Shown piece by piece: positions 1 through 7,850 of a DNA stretch of 24,376 nt. Every line of letters begins with the position of its first letter. Position 1 is the first letter of the stretch. Source of the stretch: an uncultured Lachnospiraceae bacterium (GTDB taxonomy: Bacteria; Bacillota; Clostridia; Lachnospirales; Lachnospiraceae); contig CAJUNP010000039.1 in the NCBI GenBank assembly GCA_910587935.1, positions 1 through 24,376 on the forward strand, written 5' to 3'. The notes beneath the pieces are model-generated. The model had not been told where the DNA came from. It did not search any database and saw only the letters and a list, made by a program, of their open reading frames with translations. Made by a program: the position numbers and the translations under genes.

Positions 1-1179
1 GTTCCCATCGTAAAAAGGATAAAATACAAATCCCCTTTTGACTACCTAATCATTACATTTGGTTATTACGTCAGCGCAATTCTGGTAAGCTTCGTTTACG
101 CAATCCCCATTTTAAACTTTTTGATAAGTATTGCAGGTATTTTGGCAATTTCCTGCGTGTTTGAAGGTAATATATTCAAGAAACTGCTGATTATTTTATC
201 CGTGGCGGTTTTAAATGCTTGCTGTGATATTTTGGCGTATGCCATGCTGGCGCCGCGGCTGGCTTATATGCAGATCGATATATCGTATCTGTTTACCATT
301 TTGCTGATACTAATCTGCGAGTACTTGATAAACCGTATGATGCGGGGGCGGAATTCCTGTTTCATACCGGATCATTTTGTTGTTCTGACACTGATTCCCA
401 TGTGCAGCCTTGTGATTCTCTATATTGTCGCCAATGAATTTCGGACCCGGACACAGGTTGCGGCCGTATCGGTCAGCCTCTTAATGATCAATGTACTGGT
501 CTTTTATTTATATCATATAATATTGGAAAATCACCTGAAACAGCTGGAATTTGAAATGATCGGGGAAAAAGCGAAAGCATACGACAATGAATTGGAGATT
601 TTGTCTGAAGCCTGCCGCAGGATGCAGTCGTTACAACACGATATGAAACACCATATTTTGGAACTGAAAAATTTAAACGATTGTCATAAAGTGAATGAAG
701 TCAGGGAATATCTGGAAAACATGGAACGCGCTATGCATATTTCCGGAGAATATGTCAGATCCGGCAACTGCCGGATAGACAGCGTACTGAATTATTTACT
801 TTCGGAGGCAGAGGAAAAGCTTTTGGATGTGCAGTCCCACATCCGCCTGCCGGAAAATGCGGGTTTAAATGTTTTTAAGCTGAATGTTATACTTGGGAAT
901 TTGATGGAAAATGCCATAGAAGCGGCAATTCGTACGGAAGAAAAGAAGTTATATCTGGAAGTAGAACTGGACAAGGGCATATTGTATATTCGGATAGTTA
1001 ACAGCTTTGAGGGAATGTTAAAAAGAAATGGGAACGTTTTTATGACAACAAAATCCGATAGCGGCAAACATGGTATTGGTTTAAGAAATGTCAGGGAAAT
1101 TGTGGAGGAGGAAAACGGAAGTATAAATATTATGGCAGAAGGTGGAGAGTTTAAAACGGAAGTGATGTTATACGTTTAG
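1..1179 (+). CDS. GHKL-family sensor histidine kinase (AgrC/ComD-like), 5' end outside window
   Basis: The reading frame is open from base 1, so the gene starts upstream; an internal TTG at 121 is not a convincing start. The visible 392 residues begin with several hydrophobic segments (about residues 17-130), as in the multi-pass sensor half of AgrC-like kinases. A DHp-like helix follows with the motif LQHDMKHHI, the likely phosphorylated His being residue 213 (codon 637-639). The ATPase domain has an N box (GNLMENAIEAA, about nt 895-927) and a G box (GKHGIGLRNV, about nt 1063-1092). GHKL kinases of this type sense peptides and phosphorylate LytTR response regulators. No regulator or peptide gene lies downstream, so a partner would be upstream of the window. 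The family call is firm; the signal is unknown. Confidence 0.9.
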   Translation, partial: VPIVKRIKYKSPFDYLIITFGYYVSAILVSFVYAIPILNFLISIAGILAISCVFEGNIFKKLLIILSVAVLNACCDILAYAMLAPRLAYMQIDISYLFTILLILICEYLINRMMRGRNSCFIPDHFVVLTLIPMCSLVILYIVANEFRTRTQVAAVSVSLLMINVLVFYLYHIILENHLKQLEFEMIGEKAKAYDNELEILSEACRRMQSLQHDMKHHILELKNLNDCHKVNEVREYLENMERAMHISGEYVRSGNCRIDSVLNYLLSEAEEKLLDVQSHIRLPENAGLNVFKLNVILGNLMENAIEAAIRTEEKKLYLEVELDKGILYIRIVNSFEGMLKRNGNVFMTTKSDSGKHGIGLRNVREIVEEENGSINIMAEGGEFKTEVMLYV

Positions 1180-1314
1180 ATTAAAAAAGTAAATTTGACA
1201 AAAAAATCTAAAAATTTTACGGTACATCTACTGTTTTTTCCTATAGACGCTAAGAAACATGTGTGATAAAGTAATAAAGGAAATGTCACAAACATTCGGT
1301 GGAGGATATACAAC

Positions 1315-2160
1315 ATGACAAATTTGGAACTTCAAAAAACAGCGAATGAAGTTCGTAAAGGTATTATTACGTCAGTGCACAGTGCAAAGGCCGGTCATCC
1401 CGGAGGTTCGCTTTCCGCTGCGGATATCTATACGTTTCTTTATTTTGAAGAAATGAACGTGGACCCTGCCAATCCCGCAAAGGAAGACAGAGACCGTTTT
1501 GTTTTGTCGAAAGGGCATGGAGCGCCCGGTTTATATGCGGCATTGGCACATAAAGGATTTTTCCCTGTAGAGGATTTGATTACTTTAAGGAAGCTTGGTT
1601 CCTATCTCCAGGGCCATCCGGATATGAAGACGATTCCCGGAGTGGATATGTCCAGCGGTTCTTTGGGACAAGGCGTTTCGGCGGCAGTAGGTATGGCTCT
1701 CGGCGGCAAAATGGACGGGCGTGGCTACCGTGTATATACGGTTCTGGGCGACGGTGAGATTCAGGAAGGACAGGTCTGGGAAGCAGCCATGTTTGCCGGA
1801 CACCACAAGCTGGATAATCTTTGTGTCATTGTGGATAATAACGGACTTCAGATCGACGGAGACGTTGCGGATGTGTGCTCTCCTTATCCGATCGATAAAA
1901 AATTTGAAGCTTTCAACTTTTATACCATTCATGCGGATGCGCATGATTTTGATTCCCTGCGCGCAGCCTTTAAACAGGCAAAAGAGAATAAGGGCATGCC
2001 TACGGCTATTATTGCCCGCAGCGTTAAGGGGAAAGGCGTTTCTTATATGGAGAATAACGCTTCCTGGCATGGAAAAGCGCCGAATGACGAATTGTTTGCC
2101 GTGGCAATGGAGGATCTCAACCGGATCAGTGAAGAATTAGAAAAGGCAGGTGAGGCATAA
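1315..2160 (+). CDS. tkt: transketolase, N-terminal subunit (split transketolase)
   Basis: This 281-residue protein is the thiamine-diphosphate (PP) half of a transketolase, which moves two-carbon units between sugar phosphates in the non-oxidative pentose phosphate pathway. Seen: AKAGHPGGSLS near the N terminus, SKGHGAPGLYAAL, and the ThDP/metal motif GDGEIQEGQVWEA ending in VDNN. Its length fits the N half of a split enzyme. The ATG at 1315 has GGTGGAGG at 1298-1305. The stop overlaps the next gene's ATG by one base, so the two halves should be translationally coupled and form one enzyme. Upstream, TTGACA occurs at 1195-1200, but no good -10 follows at the right distance, so I do not assign a promoter in 1180-1314. 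Confidence 0.96.
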   Translation: MTNLELQKTANEVRKGIITSVHSAKAGHPGGSLSAADIYTFLYFEEMNVDPANPAKEDRDRFVLSKGHGAPGLYAALAHKGFFPVEDLITLRKLGSYLQGHPDMKTIPGVDMSSGSLGQGVSAAVGMALGGKMDGRGYRVYTVLGDGEIQEGQVWEAAMFAGHHKLDNLCVIVDNNGLQIDGDVADVCSPYPIDKKFEAFNFYTIHADAHDFDSLRAAFKQAKENKGMPTAIIARSVKGKGVSYMENNASWHGKAPNDELFAVAMEDLNRISEELEKAGEA

Positions 2161-3101
2161 TGGCTGAAGAGAAAAAGAAAATCGCAACCCGCGAAAGCTA
2201 TGGAAAAACGCTGGTAGACCTTGGCGGAGAGTATTCCAATCTGGTGGTGATGGACGCGGATCTTTCCGGTTCCACGATGACCTCGCTTTTCGCAAAAGCA
2301 TATCCTGACAGATTTTTTGACTGCGGCATTGCGGAAGCCAATATGATGGGAATCGCGGCGGGCCTGGCAAGCTTGGGGAAAGTCGTGTTTGTCAGCTCTT
2401 TTGCCATGTTTGCTGCAGGCCGTGCTTTTGAACAGGTCCGTAATTCCATCGGGTATCCCCATCTGAACGTTAAAGTAGCGGCAAGCCACGCAGGGATTAC
2501 CGTGGGGGAAGACGGCGCGTCTCATCAGTGCATTGAAGATATCGCCCTGATGCGCGTAATACCCGGTATGGTGGTGATGTGTCCTGCGGATGATGTGGAG
2601 GCCCGTGCGGCAGTCCGGGCTGCAATCGAGCATGACGGACCGGTGTATATCCGTCTGGGGCGCGCGGTCTGCAATGTCATTAATGATCATCCGGGATACC
2701 GGTTTGAAATCGGAAAAGGAACCGTGGTAAAAGAGGGCGGGGACGTTACGATTGTTGCAACCGGAATCTGTGTTGACAGCGCCATAGATGCGGCGGAAAT
2801 GCTGGAAAAAGACGGTATTCACGCGGAGGTTATTAATATTTGTACGATTAAGCCTCTGGATGAAGCGTTAATTATAGAGAGTGCAAGGAAAACCGGCCGG
2901 GTTGTAACCGTGGAAGAACATTCCGTAATCGGCGGTCTGGGAAGCGCCGTTTGCGACGCACTCAGCGCAAACTACCCGGCGCCCGTGAAAAAGCTGGGAA
3001 TTCAGGATGTTTTTGGCGAATCCGGTTCAGCGGGCGAACTGGTTAAAAAATTTGGTCTGGATGCAGCGGGCGTTTACAGATCCGTAAAGGAATTTTTATA
3101 A
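2160..3101 (+). CDS. tkt: transketolase, C-terminal subunit (split transketolase)
   Basis: This 313-residue partner of the preceding gene carries the pyrimidine-binding domain and the C-terminal transketolase domain. Seen: FDCGIAEANMMGIAAG, which contains the Glu expected to activate the ThDP aminopyrimidine ring; the stretch ASHAGITVGEDGASHQ; and PVYIRLGR closing the Pyr domain. The C-terminal domain has TVEEHSVIGGLGSAV. The ATG at 2160 shares its A with the stop codon of the N half, and AGGTGAGG just upstream serves as ribosome binding site. Neither half would be active alone. DXS and pyruvate dehydrogenase E1 beta subunits share this fold, but the paired split arrangement and the adjacent rpe support transketolase. 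Confidence 0.96.
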   Translation: MAEEKKKIATRESYGKTLVDLGGEYSNLVVMDADLSGSTMTSLFAKAYPDRFFDCGIAEANMMGIAAGLASLGKVVFVSSFAMFAAGRAFEQVRNSIGYPHLNVKVAASHAGITVGEDGASHQCIEDIALMRVIPGMVVMCPADDVEARAAVRAAIEHDGPVYIRLGRAVCNVINDHPGYRFEIGKGTVVKEGGDVTIVATGICVDSAIDAAEMLEKDGIHAEVINICTIKPLDEALIIESARKTGRVVTVEEHSVIGGLGSAVCDALSANYPAPVKKLGIQDVFGESGSAGELVKKFGLDAAGVYRSVKEFL

Positions 3102-3120
3102 TTAAGGAACGGAAAGTAAT

Positions 3121-3780
3121 ATGAAAATGATTTTATCACCCTCGATTCTTTCGGCTGATTTCAGCGTTTTGGGGGAACAGATTGAAGAAATGGACAGGGC
3201 GGGAGCGGAATATATTCATATTGACGTTATGGACGGGTTGTTTGTGCCTTCCATTTCTTTTGGTATGCCGGTAATTCGTTCTATCCGCGGCAGAACGGAA
3301 AAGATATTCGACGTACACCTTATGATCCAAAAACCGGAACGCTATATTAACGAATTTGCCGACTGCGGGGCAGATATAATCACCTTTCATCTGGAAGCCT
3401 GCGATTGCATCAGGGAGACGATAGACCTGATTCACAGCCGGGGAGTGCGGGCAGGCTTATCCATAAAGCCGGCCACTCCTGTGTCAGCGGTTCTTCCCTG
3501 GATGGATATTCTGGATATGGTGCTGATTATGAGCGTAGAACCCGGGTTTGCAGGACAGAAATATATTCCCGCATCTACGGAAAAACTGCGGGAAGCCAGA
3601 AGAATGATAGAGGAAAGCGGGCGTCCGGTTGACCTGCAGGTGGATGGAGGAATTAAGCTCGATAATATTAATATGGTTTATGAAGCCGGCGCGAACGTCA
3701 TTGTGGCGGGATCTTCTGTTTTTAGCGGTAATATTACGGAAAACATAAAGGCGATGCAGGCGCGGGTGAATCAAATTTAG
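3121..3780 (+). CDS. rpe: ribulose-phosphate 3-epimerase
   Basis: This 219-residue TIM-barrel enzyme interconverts D-ribulose 5-phosphate and D-xylulose 5-phosphate, supplying the transketolase encoded immediately upstream. Diagnostic motifs are all present: LSPSILSADFSVL at the N terminus, the metal-binding HIDVMDGLFVPSISFG, FDVHLMIQKPERY, MSVEPGFAGQKYI, and the phosphate-binding DLQVDGGIK and ANVIVAGSSVFSG. Length is normal for the family. It starts 19 bases after the transketolase C half and is probably in the same operon. ATG 3121 follows AAGGAACGGAAAG; an alternative ATG at 3127 would remove only two residues. Confidence 0.97.
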   Translation: MKMILSPSILSADFSVLGEQIEEMDRAGAEYIHIDVMDGLFVPSISFGMPVIRSIRGRTEKIFDVHLMIQKPERYINEFADCGADIITFHLEACDCIRETIDLIHSRGVRAGLSIKPATPVSAVLPWMDILDMVLIMSVEPGFAGQKYIPASTEKLREARRMIEESGRPVDLQVDGGIKLDNINMVYEAGANVIVAGSSVFSGNITENIKAMQARVNQI

Positions 3781-3803
3781 TCTGCGCGTAAAAGGAAATA
3801 ATA

Positions 3804-4214
3804 ATGCGACAGGAATTAATTCAACTGGAAAATATTTTGGAGTCTTTGCAGAAAATAGCAGTTGTTTTTCAGCAGTCTCAAAGCGTGGACGACGAACTGC
3901 TTTATGAGATATCAGGTACGGCGGAAAGAATCAATACGGAGTTATTCGGCTGCGGAAAGCTTCCTTCATTTCCCTTTGGCGAATGTATGGAAGATTCTGC
4001 TTTGTTTGGGCGGCAGTATATACGATGGCTGGATCTGCTGAATGAAGAACTGCAGTGCCGCAAGGCTCTGGCTAACCGGATTGATTATGATTTTCATGTG
4101 CTGCTTTCCCACGCAGCGGTTATGAGCGAAGAAGCGCTGGTACAAGAGAGCGTTGCCTGTCTTGAAAAAATCTGGCCGACTATCGTTCTAAAAAGGTTCT
4201 TTATGGAATTTTAA
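3804..4214 (+). pseudogene. FkbM-type methyltransferase, N-terminal piece of a frameshifted gene
   Basis: This piece begins at an ATG with AAGGAAA upstream, 23 bases after rpe, and reads 136 codons to a TAA. The last codons (from about 4171) look like out-of-frame translation. The natural continuation is in the frame one base back: after the A6 run at 4165-4170, that frame reads N-LADYRSKKVLYG and runs without a stop into the methyltransferase domain of the next entry. The N-terminal region is helical and polar, and I recognise no domain in it on its own. A single missing A in the run explains the break. It could be a real mutation, a sequencing error, or slippage on the A run. Confidence 0.8.
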
Positions 4215-4846
4215 AGTACTGGCTCACGTTTGACTGTGAATATAAAAATACAATAAAAGAGAATAACTACGACGATTACTATGATTTGGATATTTTAAAA
4301 TGTGATGAAAACGAATGTCTGGTTGATTTAGGGGCGTATAACGGAGATTCGGCTCTTTCCTTTATCCATAACTTTGGAGTGTATAAGCGTATCTATTGTT
4401 ATGAAATGACGGATGCATCCATGAAAGAGATGAAGAAAAGGCTGGAAGGTTTTGAGAATATTGTATACCGGCAGACAGCGGTAGGAAATAGGAACGGATC
4501 CGTGCATATAGCGGATTTTACAGGCGATTCCTCCAGCAATGCCGTCAGTGCGCAGGGCGGTTCCGAAATTGCCATGGTAAAGCTGGATGATGATATCACC
4601 GAGCCGGTTACTTTTATTAAGATGGATATCGAGGGAAGCGAAATTGAAGCAATGAAAGGCGCCCAACGGCATATCCGGGAAGATAAACCCAAGCTGGCGG
4701 TCTGTTCATATCACAACAATCATCATATATATGAGATTCCGAAACTTATGAAAGAATATAATCCGCAGTATAAGCTTTATATGCGGTATAACGGTCCGAA
4801 GGACCATGTTTTGACTTCGGAATTTGTTACTTTTGCTATTCCTTAA
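4166..4846 (+). pseudogene. FkbM-type SAM-dependent methyltransferase, catalytic piece of a frameshifted gene
   Basis: This frame opens right after a TGA at 4163-4165 and has no ATG before the conserved domain; TTG at 4286 would be the only plausible local start and lacks a clear ribosome binding site. Joined to the preceding piece with one extra A, the product would be about 347 residues. The catalytic part shows the SAM-binding loop VDLGAYNGDSALSF, the acidic strand end YCYEM, and the family hallmark IKMDIEGSEIEAMKGA, then KPKLAVCSYHNNHHIYEIP. FkbM-family enzymes O-methylate sugars or polyketides; the substrate here is unknown. It follows rpe and is closed by the region before the trpB promoter. 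Confidence 0.82.
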
Positions 4847-4923
4847 AGGGGCATGTATGTCCTTGTCAAGAGAGGGTAATTAAAAGGAAACAGAAAAAGG
4901 AAACAGAAAAATTGAAAACAGGG

Positions 4924-4953
4924 TTGACAAAAGTCTGATTACAGGCCTATAAT
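4924..4953 (+). promoter_or_regulatory. sigma-A promoter of the trpB T-box transcript
   Basis: TTGACA (4924-4929) and TATAAT (4948-4953) are both perfect consensus hexamers, 18 bases apart. Transcription would start near 4960, giving a leader of about 400 bases before trpB. A 13-base direct repeat (AAAAAGGAAACAG-like, about 4882-4906) lies just upstream, with no obvious role. Confidence 0.88.
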
Positions 4954-4959
4954 ACAAAT

Positions 4960-5259
4960 CAGAAGTCAGAAACTTCATAGCTTTTAAACCGTTGAAGGAG
5001 AGGAAGTATTTTTCGTCAGATTCATTTCAGAGAGCTGCAGGCGGTGGGATTGCAGTATGATATGCGGAGAAGAATGGGCTCCGGAGGGCAATTCGAACGG
5101 AATGTATATTCCGTAGATGCGACGGCTTGATACACCGTAATCCGTATCGGCATATGAATGTATGCAGTGAGTGAACGCGCAGGCGTTAAGCAGGGTGGCA
5201 CCGCAGGAGTGGATTATATGCTCTTGTCCCGGCAGTAGTTGGGATGAGGGTGTTTTTTT
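4960..5259 (+). promoter_or_regulatory. T-box riboswitch, tRNA-Trp specific
   Basis: The leader holds the T-box signature AGGGTGGCACCGC at 5192-5204, whose TGGC bulge would pair with a GCCA tRNA end; this fits tRNA-Trp, whose discriminator base is usually G in bacteria. The specifier region of Stem I reads GAA-TGG-GCTCCGGAG, with the TGG tryptophan codon at 5075-5077. An intrinsic terminator follows at 5221-5259. Together with trpB downstream this points to antitermination by uncharged tRNA-Trp. The 98 bases between the terminator and the trpB start carry no further structure that I can see, other than the trpB ribosome binding site. Confidence 0.93.
5221..5259 (+). terminator. regulated terminator of the Trp T-box
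   Basis: Arms CTCTTGTCCC (5221-5230) and GGGATGAGGG (5241-5250) pair along all ten positions, using G-U wobbles, around a ten-base loop and are followed by TGTTTTTTT. It is the off-state structure that competes with the antiterminator containing the T-box sequence. Confidence 0.85.
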
Positions 5260-5356
5260 ATGTTTCTTAAGACATACGGACCCCTTCCCGAAACAGACTC
5301 ACCAAATTTGTGCTGACACCAAAATCGCGGGTTGTTGGCAATATGGAGGTATAAGT

Positions 5357-6748
5357 ATGAGCGAAAAGAAAATTCCTTACAAAATTTATCTGGAAGAAAG
5401 CGAGATGCCAAGGCAATGGTACAATGTCCGTGCGGATATGAAAAACAAACCGGCGCCCCTGTTAAATCCCGGTACTCTGCAGCCTATGTCGTTTGAGGAT
5501 CTGCAGCCGGTGTTCTGCGATGATTTGATTAAACAGGAGCTGGATGACAATACCGCATATTTTGCTATACCGCAGGAAATACTTGATTTTTACAAAATGT
5601 ACCGTCCGGCTCCGTTAGTGAGGGCGTATTGTCTGGAAAAGGCTCTGGATACGCCGGCAAAGATTTACTACAAATTTGAGGGAAACAACACCAGCGGCAG
5701 CCATAAGCTGAACTCCGCAATTGCGCAGGCTTATTATGCTAAGAAGCAGGGATTAAAGGGAGTTACTACCGAAACCGGAGCAGGCCAGTGGGGAACGGCG
5801 CTTTCTATGGCAAGCGCATACCTGGGGCTGGACTGCCGGGTATATATGGTGAAGGTTTCCTATGAACAAAAGCCCTTCCGGCGCGAAGTGATGCGAACCT
5901 ATGGAGCAAGCGTAACGCCTTCTCCTTCCGATACCACAGAGGTGGGACGCAGAATTTTAGCGGAGCATCCCGGTACGACGGGAAGTCTTGGATGCGCTAT
6001 TTCCGAAGCCGTTGAAGCGGCGACTCATATGGAAGGTTACCGTTATGTGTTAGGAAGCGTATTAAATCAGGTTATGCTGCATCAGAGTATTATCGGGCTG
6101 GAGACAAAAGCGGCTCTCGATAAATATAATATTACGCCGGACGTGATTATCGGGTGCGCCGGAGGCGGTTCCAACCTGGGCGGGCTGATTGCACCCTTTA
6201 TGGGGGAGAAGCTGCGCGGCGAAAAGGATTATCGTTTTATTGCGGTAGAACCCGCATCCTGCCCGAGCCTTACCAGAGGTAAATTTGCATATGATTTCTG
6301 TGATACGGGTATGGTCTGCCCCCTGGCTAAAATGTATACTCTTGGAAGCGGATTTATTCCTTCCGCAAACCATGCGGGCGGCTTGCGTTATCATGGTATG
6401 AGCCCTGTGCTTTCCCAGTTATATCACGACGGTCTTATGGAAGCGGTATCTGTGGAACAGACGGCCGTATTCGAAGCAGCGACACAGTTTGCGCGCACGG
6501 AGGGTATCCTTCCGGCGCCGGAGAGCAGTCATGCAATCCGCGTGGCTGTCGATCAGGCAATGAAATGTAAAGAAACCGGCGAGGAGAAGACGATTGTATT
6601 CGGACTTACCGGCACGGGATATTTTGATATGGTAGCTTATCAGAAATATAACGACGGACAGATGCAGGATTATATTCCTACGGACGCAGATCTGCAGGCC
6701 GGTTTTGACGGTCTTCCCGAATTGCCGGAGGACGCATTATACAGATAA
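5357..6748 (+). CDS. trpB: tryptophan synthase beta chain, TrpB2-like
   Basis: This PLP enzyme joins indole and serine to make tryptophan. The frame is open back to 5171, but that stretch is the T-box; ATG 5357, with GGAGG at 5345-5349, gives a 463-residue protein starting MSEKK. The PLP lysine is K117 in the motif NTSGSHKLNSA. Other motifs are TETGAGQWGTALS and the phosphate-binding GCAGGGSNLGG. The extra length and the N-terminal region match the TrpB2 group rather than the short TrpB1 that pairs with TrpA. No trpA or other trp gene is adjacent, which fits a stand-alone enzyme, possibly salvaging free indole. Control by the upstream tRNA-Trp T-box supports the substrate assignment. Confidence 0.95.
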   Translation: MSEKKIPYKIYLEESEMPRQWYNVRADMKNKPAPLLNPGTLQPMSFEDLQPVFCDDLIKQELDDNTAYFAIPQEILDFYKMYRPAPLVRAYCLEKALDTPAKIYYKFEGNNTSGSHKLNSAIAQAYYAKKQGLKGVTTETGAGQWGTALSMASAYLGLDCRVYMVKVSYEQKPFRREVMRTYGASVTPSPSDTTEVGRRILAEHPGTTGSLGCAISEAVEAATHMEGYRYVLGSVLNQVMLHQSIIGLETKAALDKYNITPDVIIGCAGGGSNLGGLIAPFMGEKLRGEKDYRFIAVEPASCPSLTRGKFAYDFCDTGMVCPLAKMYTLGSGFIPSANHAGGLRYHGMSPVLSQLYHDGLMEAVSVEQTAVFEAATQFARTEGILPAPESSHAIRVAVDQAMKCKETGEEKTIVFGLTGTGYFDMVAYQKYNDGQMQDYIPTDADLQAGFDGLPELPEDALYR

Positions 6749-6768
6749 AACACTTCGTATTTGAGCAG

Positions 6769-6791
6769 TATCGCAAGCGTCGCCTGCGATA
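6769..6791. repeat. 7-bp perfect inverted repeat before the PAP2 gene
   Basis: TATCGCA (6769-6775) and TGCGATA (6785-6791) flank a nine-base loop between trpB and the PAP2 gene. No T run follows, so it is not a normal intrinsic terminator. It may be an RNA stem in a shared transcript or a protein site. Confidence 0.45.
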
Positions 6792-6806
6792 TGTATGGGG
6801 ATTAAA

Positions 6807-7325
6807 ATGGAACTTTCAATTCTACACGCATTACAAAATATACATGCTCCGTGGTTAGATCCGATTATGATTTTCGTGTCCTTTTTAGGCAATGGAGGCT
6901 TGTTCTGGATCGCACTGTCAGTCCTTCTTGTGTGCTTTAAAAAGACAAGACGGTGCGGAATCTTGATGATGGCGGCTATGGCGCTGTGTTTTGTGGGAGG
7001 GAATCTGCTTTTGAAAAATATGATTGCCCGCCCCCGTCCCTTTATGGTTGATCCGACCGTGATTTTAAAGGTTCCGATGCCGGGAGAGTACTCTTTTCCT
7101 TCGGGGCATACCATGAATGGTTTCAGCGCGGCGGCCGTGATTTTTCTGCACAATAAAAAAGCCGGCGCAGCGGCCCTGTGCTTTGCCGCATTGATCGCAT
7201 TTTCCAGAATGTATTTGTTTGTACATTTTCCCACGGATATTTTGGGCGGCCTCCTGATCGGCGTGGGAGCGGCTTTTGTCAGTGTCAAGTGGTTTGTAAA
7301 GCTTTTATTTAAGAATCCGTGTTAA
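6807..7325 (+). CDS. PAP2-family membrane phosphatase
   Basis: This membrane protein of about 172 residues belongs to the type 2 phosphatidic acid phosphatase family, which removes phosphate from lipid phosphates such as undecaprenyl diphosphate or phosphatidylglycerol phosphate. All three catalytic signatures are present: KNMIARPRP, the PSGH motif in FPSGHTMNGFS, and SRMYLFVHFPTDILGG containing the catalytic His and Asp. About five to six hydrophobic segments surround them. I prefer the start at 6807 because GGGG at 6797-6800 sits at a good distance; an ATG at 6795 would add four residues. It may share the trpB transcript, since no promoter is evident in the 58-base gap. Lipid substrate cannot be told from sequence. 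Confidence 0.92.
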   Translation: MELSILHALQNIHAPWLDPIMIFVSFLGNGGLFWIALSVLLVCFKKTRRCGILMMAAMALCFVGGNLLLKNMIARPRPFMVDPTVILKVPMPGEYSFPSGHTMNGFSAAAVIFLHNKKAGAAALCFAALIAFSRMYLFVHFPTDILGGLLIGVGAAFVSVKWFVKLLFKNPC

Positions 7326-7334
7326 ATCAGAATG

Positions 7335-7389
7335 AAAAGAGTGTTGCGAAATGGATGAGAAATCGTCCGTAGAGCAAGACTCTTTTTTT
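7335..7389 (+). terminator. intrinsic terminator after the PAP2 gene
   Basis: Arms AAAAGAGTGTTGC (7335-7347) and GCAAGACTCTTTT (7374 onward) pair with one mismatch. The apparent loop holds a second stem, ATGGATG (7351-7357) with CGTCCGT (7364-7370). A T run closes the structure. It separates the PAP2 gene from the PadR cluster. Confidence 0.87.
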
Positions 7390-7398
7390 ATGCCTTTA

Positions 7399-7451
7399 AT
7401 ATACTTAAAATTCAAATATACCTTGACAGGCGAAGTATATTGATATATTTT
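7399..7451 (+). promoter_or_regulatory. promoter and candidate operator of the PadR cluster
   Basis: A perfect TTGACA (7423-7428) is followed after 17 bases by TATTTT (7446-7451), a weaker -10. An 8-bp perfect inverted repeat, ATATACTT (7399-7406) and AAGTATAT (7433-7440), encloses the -35 box. PadR regulators usually bind AT-rich dyads at their own promoters, so this is a plausible autoregulatory site; that step is inference. Confidence 0.55.
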
Positions 7452-7508
7452 ATAATTAAAGATGTGATACTTTTTATTTTAAGATAAAACAGAAAGGAGT
7501 TGAAACCT

Positions 7509-7832
7509 ATGTCGATTACCTCCGACATATTACGAGGGCATACGGAGGCCATTATTTTGTCACATTTACTGGATCATGACAGTTACGGATATCAAATCAA
7601 TAAGGATATTATAAAAAAGACAGACGGCAAGTACGAACTTAAGGAAGCGACGTTGTATTCCGCTTTCCGGCGTCTGGAGCAGGCAGGCTTTATCAATACA
7701 TATTGGGGGGATGAGAATGTCGGCGCAAGACGGCGCTATTATGCTGTCACAGGCAAAGGAAGGGAAGCTTACGAATCTTACAAAAGAGACTGGGAAGAGG
7801 CAAAGCAGGTTATTGATAAATTATTAAAATAG
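7509..7832 (+). CDS. PadR-family transcriptional regulator
   Basis: This 107-residue protein is a short (subfamily 2 size) PadR winged-helix regulator. Seen: ILRGHTEAIILSHLL at the start of the DNA-binding domain, SYGYQINKDI, the recognition-helix region ATLYSAFRRLEQAGFI, and the wing RRRYYAVTGKGREA. A C-terminal helix would form the dimer arm. The ATG at 7509 follows AGAAAGGAG; a TTG at 7500 overlapping that site is unlikely. It starts a cluster whose next two genes, a HAAS-like membrane protein and a DUF4097 protein, are the usual companions of such PadR genes in Bacillota. Local repression is probable; the inducing signal is unknown. Confidence 0.94.
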   Translation: MSITSDILRGHTEAIILSHLLDHDSYGYQINKDIIKKTDGKYELKEATLYSAFRRLEQAGFINTYWGDENVGARRRYYAVTGKGREAYESYKRDWEEAKQVIDKLLK

Positions 7833-7850
7833 AAAGGCAGAGGAAAGATT

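Noticed and set aside
1175..1212. TTTAGATT/AATCTAAA inverted repeat after the sensor kinase as a terminator
   Set aside because: The stem is almost all A-T with a 22-base loop and no T run after it, so chance in AT-rich DNA is as likely.
1585..2822. Long reverse-strand frames opposite the transketolase genes
   Set aside because: They mirror strongly conserved forward coding sequence and show no domain.
4882..4906. 13-base direct repeat upstream of the trpB promoter as a regulator site
   Set aside because: Only two purine-rich copies exist, with no link to known binding sites; likely simple-sequence slippage.
5171..5356. 62-codon N-terminal extension of trpB in the open frame
   Set aside because: It runs through the T-box sequence and its terminator, has no TrpB-like residues, and a better start with GGAGG lies at 5357.
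6737..7288. 183-codon reverse-strand frame opposite the PAP2 gene
   Set aside because: The forward strand has all PAP2 catalytic motifs, while the reverse product resembles no family and has no ribosome binding site that I can see.
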